DNA from: Deltaproteobacteria bacterium
GTDB taxonomy: Bacteria; Desulfobacterota; DSM-4660; Desulfatiglandales; B25-G16
Assembly (NCBI GenBank): GCA_019310745.1
Contig: JAFDDS010000023.1
Span: 1 to 7,665 of the forward strand
Direction of reading: 5' to 3'
Length of the DNA: 7,665 nucleotides
Made by a program: the position numbers and the translations under genes. Of this stretch, positions 4,824-7,665 are shown one piece after another. The notes below the pieces were generated by a model that worked only from the letters and a program-made list of their open reading frames with translations, was not told where the DNA came from and did not search any database. How positions within the stretch are numbered: position 1 is the first letter of the stretch; every line of letters begins with the position of its first letter.

Positions 4824-6653
4824 TTAGTGCCTGGATTGGATATCAAAGAGCTTCTTATATCGGCCATTTGCGGCAATAAGTTTCTCATGAGTGCCAGACT
4901 CAACAATGCTGCCTAGCTCCAGAACATAGATCATATCAGCCCTTCTGATTGTATTCAGACGATGGGATACAATGAAAACAGTCCTCTGGCCAAGAAGTTT
5001 TTCTATGGCCTCCTGGATAAGAAGCTCACTTTCTGGATCAAGCGCTGAGGCAGGCTCATCAAGTATTATAATAGCTGGATCCTTAAGTATAGCCCTGGCT
5101 ATGGCGATTCTCTGTCTCTGTCCCCCAGAAAGGAGTGTTCCTCTATCGCAGACAATTGTTTCATACTTCTCTGGAAGGGACATGATAAAATCATGGGCCT
5201 GGGCTGTTTTGGCTGCATTTTGAACTTGTTCTTTTTTAAGATAATCTCCATTATAATTGATATTATTGGCAATGGTTTCATGAAAGAGGAGACTCTCTTG
5301 GCTTACTGTAGCAATTTGCCCTCGCAAAGATTCCAGTGTTGCATCCTTAATATCAATTCCATCGATAGTTATTGACCCAGAGTGAACATCATAGAAACGG
5401 GGAATGAGATCCAAGAGAGTGCTTTTACCTGCCCCGGTTGAACCAACAAAAGCTACCATTTTCCCTGCGTTAACGCTGAAAGAGATATTACTTAAGATTA
5501 ATTTTCCTGGTTCGTAGCAAAAATCAACATGAGAGAACTCTATTGTATCCTTTAGTCTCGGCATCACCCTAGCATCTGGCTTATCCTGTATACTTGGCAC
5601 AGTATGCATTATATCAAAGACCCTTCCGGTTGCACCCTGAAGTGTCTTCAAGTTGATATTTATCTCGGCCAGTTTTTTAATAGGAGCGTATGTTGCTGAG
5701 AAGGCATAAAGCATCGAAATAAGGTCCCCTAAGGTATGATTGAAGTAAATTTTTCCTAGCAGCAAGATGCCTGGTACAACCAAGAATACACTTGAATCCA
5801 TCATAGGACCAATACCGAGCTGCCACCTATTCCAGTGCATAACCTTTTTATACAGATTATCAGCAAGCTTTCTAAACATAGCGGATTCATATTTACCCAT
5901 GCAGAATCCCTTTATGACTTTGAGTAGCAAGAGAATTTCTTGATAGCTTGATGTTACCTCTGCCGTTGCATCCTGTATTCTGGTAGAATGTTTTTTTACC
6001 TTACGGCCAAAAAGCTTGATCAGGCCAACAATTAAAGGGCCAGAAATAATAACCAATAGTGTCAATTTATAATTCATCAAAATAAGATAGGCGATAAAGA
6101 TTATTACTGTTAAAGGATGTTGTACCAGACCAATAATAATATTGCTGATATAGCCCTGCATTACTGTCAGGTCTGCCGTAGCCCGTGCAATAAGCTCACC
6201 ACTCTTTCGTTTATGATAAAAGGTTAAGGGTAGCGTGATGAACTTTTCCGCTAGATCAATCCTTAAAGATTTAATTGCTCTATTTGAGAAGGCCGTTCCT
6301 GTAAGCTCACTTAGATAACGGGTAATAGATTTAAAGATTACTGAAATGAACGCAATACCAGCAAGGAGGATAAGCAAGTGGTTTGGTGAGATTCCCTCTA
6401 CTAAAGTCAATTCTGTTTTTTTGAATGATAATGGGTAGTGGAATGTGAGCCAGGGAATTGTCCAGTTAACAGGATCGCTTGCCCTTTTCATTCCTTCGTC
6501 AACAAGGGGTTTAAGGAGGTAGGCAGGGATCAAAATAAATAAGGATGACATGACACTCAGGGTAATTGCCAATATTATCAATCCCCGATGGGCCTTCACA
6601 TAGGTAGCAATATCCTTGCCGAGAATTTTATCTAACATGTAACTAAACTGCAT
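4824..6653 (-). CDS. MsbA-type ABC exporter, fused permease and ATPase
   Basis: A 609-aa half-transporter that would dimerise in the inner membrane and flip a lipid, most likely lipid A-core or another amphiphile, using ATP. The N-terminal half is the six-helix permease: TM1 about 24-46, a roughly 40-residue external loop, TM2 about 91-112, TM3/4 about 165-215, TM5/6 about 285-330. The ATPase carries every motif: A-loop Tyr380, Walker A GSTGAGKST (404-412), Q-loop Gln452, signature LSGGQ (508-512), Walker B IIILDEP (528-534), D-loop SALD (536-539) and switch His564. Length is close to the usual MsbA size of about 580, with a slightly longer first loop. The ATG overlaps the end of the acyl-CoA dehydrogenase by 11 bases and has no good ribosome binding site; an alternative ATG lies five codons in. 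The substrate cannot be read from sequence, so MsbA itself is probable, not certain. Confidence 0.93.
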   Translation of the reverse strand: MQFSYMLDKILGKDIATYVKAHRGLIILAITLSVMSSLFILIPAYLLKPLVDEGMKRASDPVNWTIPWLTFHYPLSFKKTELTLVEGISPNHLLILLAGIAFISVIFKSITRYLSELTGTAFSNRAIKSLRIDLAEKFITLPLTFYHKRKSGELIARATADLTVMQGYISNIIIGLVQHPLTVIIFIAYLILMNYKLTLLVIISGPLIVGLIKLFGRKVKKHSTRIQDATAEVTSSYQEILLLLKVIKGFCMGKYESAMFRKLADNLYKKVMHWNRWQLGIGPMMDSSVFLVVPGILLLGKIYFNHTLGDLISMLYAFSATYAPIKKLAEININLKTLQGATGRVFDIMHTVPSIQDKPDARVMPRLKDTIEFSHVDFCYEPGKLILSNISFSVNAGKMVAFVGSTGAGKSTLLDLIPRFYDVHSGSITIDGIDIKDATLESLRGQIATVSQESLLFHETIANNINYNGDYLKKEQVQNAAKTAQAHDFIMSLPEKYETIVCDRGTLLSGGQRQRIAIARAILKDPAIIILDEPASALDPESELLIQEAIEKLLGQRTVFIVSHRLNTIRRADMIYVLELGSIVESGTHEKLIAANGRYKKLFDIQSRH

Positions 6654-7665
6654 CGATATATCGAGAAATCACGATCCTCTGAACTTCACTGGTTCCTTCA
6701 CCAATTTCTAACAGTTTCTGATCGCGATAAAATCTCTCAACATCATATTCTTTCATCAGTCCATACCCGCCATGTAGTTGGACAGCTTGGTCAGCACACC
6801 TACTCATAACCTCAGAGCAGTATAATTTAGCCATGGCAGCAAGTTTTTCAAATGGCTGCTCATTGTCTCTTAGCCAGCAGGCCTTATAGAGGAGTAGTCT
6901 TGCACATTCTATCTCTGTAGCCATATCTGCCAACTTAAAGGCATTAACTTGAAATGTCGATATTGGCTTACCGAACTGAACCCTCTCTTTAGAATATTTT
7001 AGGGCCAAATCAAAGGCTCCCTGCGCCCCTCCTAAGCCCATTGCAGCAATGGAAAGCCTGCCTCCGTCCAGGGTTCCAAGCATTTGATGAAAACCATCGC
7101 CTATTGGACCCAGAAGGTTTTCTTTTGGCACTCTGCAGTCCTCAAAATAAAGTTCAGCCGTATTGGATGCCCGCCACATGAGCTTACCATGCATAGTCCT
7201 TGCCTCAAAGCCTGAGGTGCCATCCTCTACGATGATTGAAGTGAGTTCTCGTTTTCCATCTTTTCTGATACCGGTCCTCGCCAATGGTATAACGCCAGCA
7301 GTAATGTCAGATGAACCATTGGTAATAAATATCTTACTCCCATTTATAACCCATTCGTCATCATCAAGAACAGCAGTTGTCTGTGAATTTCCAGCATCCG
7401 ATCCGGCATTAGGCTCGGTCAGTCCAAAGGCCCAGAGAGTTTCACCGCTACATGCCTTTGGGAGATACTTTTTTTTCTGTTCCTCATTTCCGTAATAATA
7501 AAGCGGTCCTATACCCAGGGAATTGCCGGCAGCGACGGTAGCAGCATGAGAGCCATCAACCCTGGCTATTTCTTCGGTAGCGATAATATAGGAGACATAA
7601 TCCATTCCCTGGCCTCCGTATTCTTCATCCACAAACATACCAAAAAGACCAAGATCTGCCATGGC
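6643..7665 (-). CDS. Acyl-CoA dehydrogenase, N-terminus beyond the window
   Basis: A FAD-dependent dehydrogenase that forms the alpha,beta double bond of an acyl-CoA and passes electrons to electron-transfer flavoprotein. The frame is open through the right edge (Ala codon before Met at 7662), so that Met is internal; about 40 residues are missing compared with the usual 380. Numbering from Met 7662: the helical domain includes EEYGG (13-17), the FAD/substrate segment LTEPNAGSD (81-89), FITNG (112-116), the C-terminal domain RVQFGKPI (227-234), QLHGGYG (295-301), and GEGTSE (321-326), where Glu322 is the catalytic base at the position used by short/medium-chain enzymes. Subfamily looks like the short/branched-chain acyl-CoA group; chain length is not decidable here. 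It ends 11 bases inside the ABC gene, so the two are very likely one operon. The pairing suggests fatty-acid or branched-acid metabolism next to lipid export. Confidence 0.97.
   Translation of the reverse strand, partial: AMADLGLFGMFVDEEYGGQGMDYVSYIIATEEIARVDGSHAATVAAGNSLGIGPLYYYGNEEQKKKYLPKACSGETLWAFGLTEPNAGSDAGNSQTTAVLDDDEWVINGSKIFITNGSSDITAGVIPLARTGIRKDGKRELTSIIVEDGTSGFEARTMHGKLMWRASNTAELYFEDCRVPKENLLGPIGDGFHQMLGTLDGGRLSIAAMGLGGAQGAFDLALKYSKERVQFGKPISTFQVNAFKLADMATEIECARLLLYKACWLRDNEQPFEKLAAMAKLYCSEVMSRCADQAVQLHGGYGLMKEYDVERFYRDQKLLEIGEGTSEVQRIVISRYIDAV

Noticed and set aside
7660..7662. ATG as the true start of the acyl-CoA dehydrogenase
   Set aside because: The frame continues open to the window edge and about 40 N-terminal residues of the family are missing, so this Met is internal.

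Overview
The window (about 42% GC by eye) looks like chromosomal DNA of an anaerobic, Gram-negative, delta-proteobacterial (Desulfobacterota-like) organism. This is inferred from the style of the genes: a soluble multi-PAS histidine kinase with an AHNFNN-type H-box, an acyl-CoA dehydrogenase directly followed by an MsbA-like ABC exporter, and PEMT/ICMT-like membrane methyltransferases. There is no rRNA or other taxonomic marker, so the assignment is tentative.

Layout from left to right. (1) Positions 1-1650, minus strand: the N-terminal 550 codons of a three-PAS sensor histidine kinase, cut off by the window edge just after the phosphorylated-histidine region. A possible 36-codon leader ORF overlaps its start codon. 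(2) Positions 1651-2234: a gene-poor stretch with a decayed reading frame, the first copy of a 63-bp direct repeat and a short REP-like palindrome. (3) Positions 2235-2834, minus strand: a 199-aa membrane methyltransferase of the isoprenylcysteine methyltransferase/phospholipid methyltransferase type. (4) Positions 2835-3492: a long, AT-rich divergent intergenic region with a perfect 25-bp palindrome close to the methyltransferase start, the second copy of the 63-bp repeat, and small ORFs of doubtful status. (5) Positions 3493-4775, plus strand: a second, paralogous 190-aa methyltransferase followed 17 bases later by a 230-aa minimal protein-kinase-fold protein resembling bacterial LPS-core/RIO-like kinases. 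(6) Positions 4824-7665, minus strand: an acyl-CoA dehydrogenase lacking its N-terminus at the window edge, overlapping by 11 bases a complete MsbA-type lipid exporter.

How the genes may work together. The methyltransferases are integral membrane proteins of a family that methylates lipids or lipidated groups. The small kinase resembles enzymes that phosphorylate LPS core sugars. The ABC protein is of the lipid A-core flippase type. Together they suggest a locus concerned with envelope lipids, but the convergent arrangement means the + strand pair and the - strand pair are separate transcription units, so this link is an inference. The PAS kinase at the left edge is an independent signalling gene; its cognate regulator is not in view.

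The most unusual features are the two homologous methyltransferases facing away from each other, the perfect palindrome in front of one of them, and the 63-bp direct repeats (56/63 identical) that bracket that same gene. I found no CRISPR array, tRNA, rRNA, complete insertion sequence or clear intrinsic terminator.
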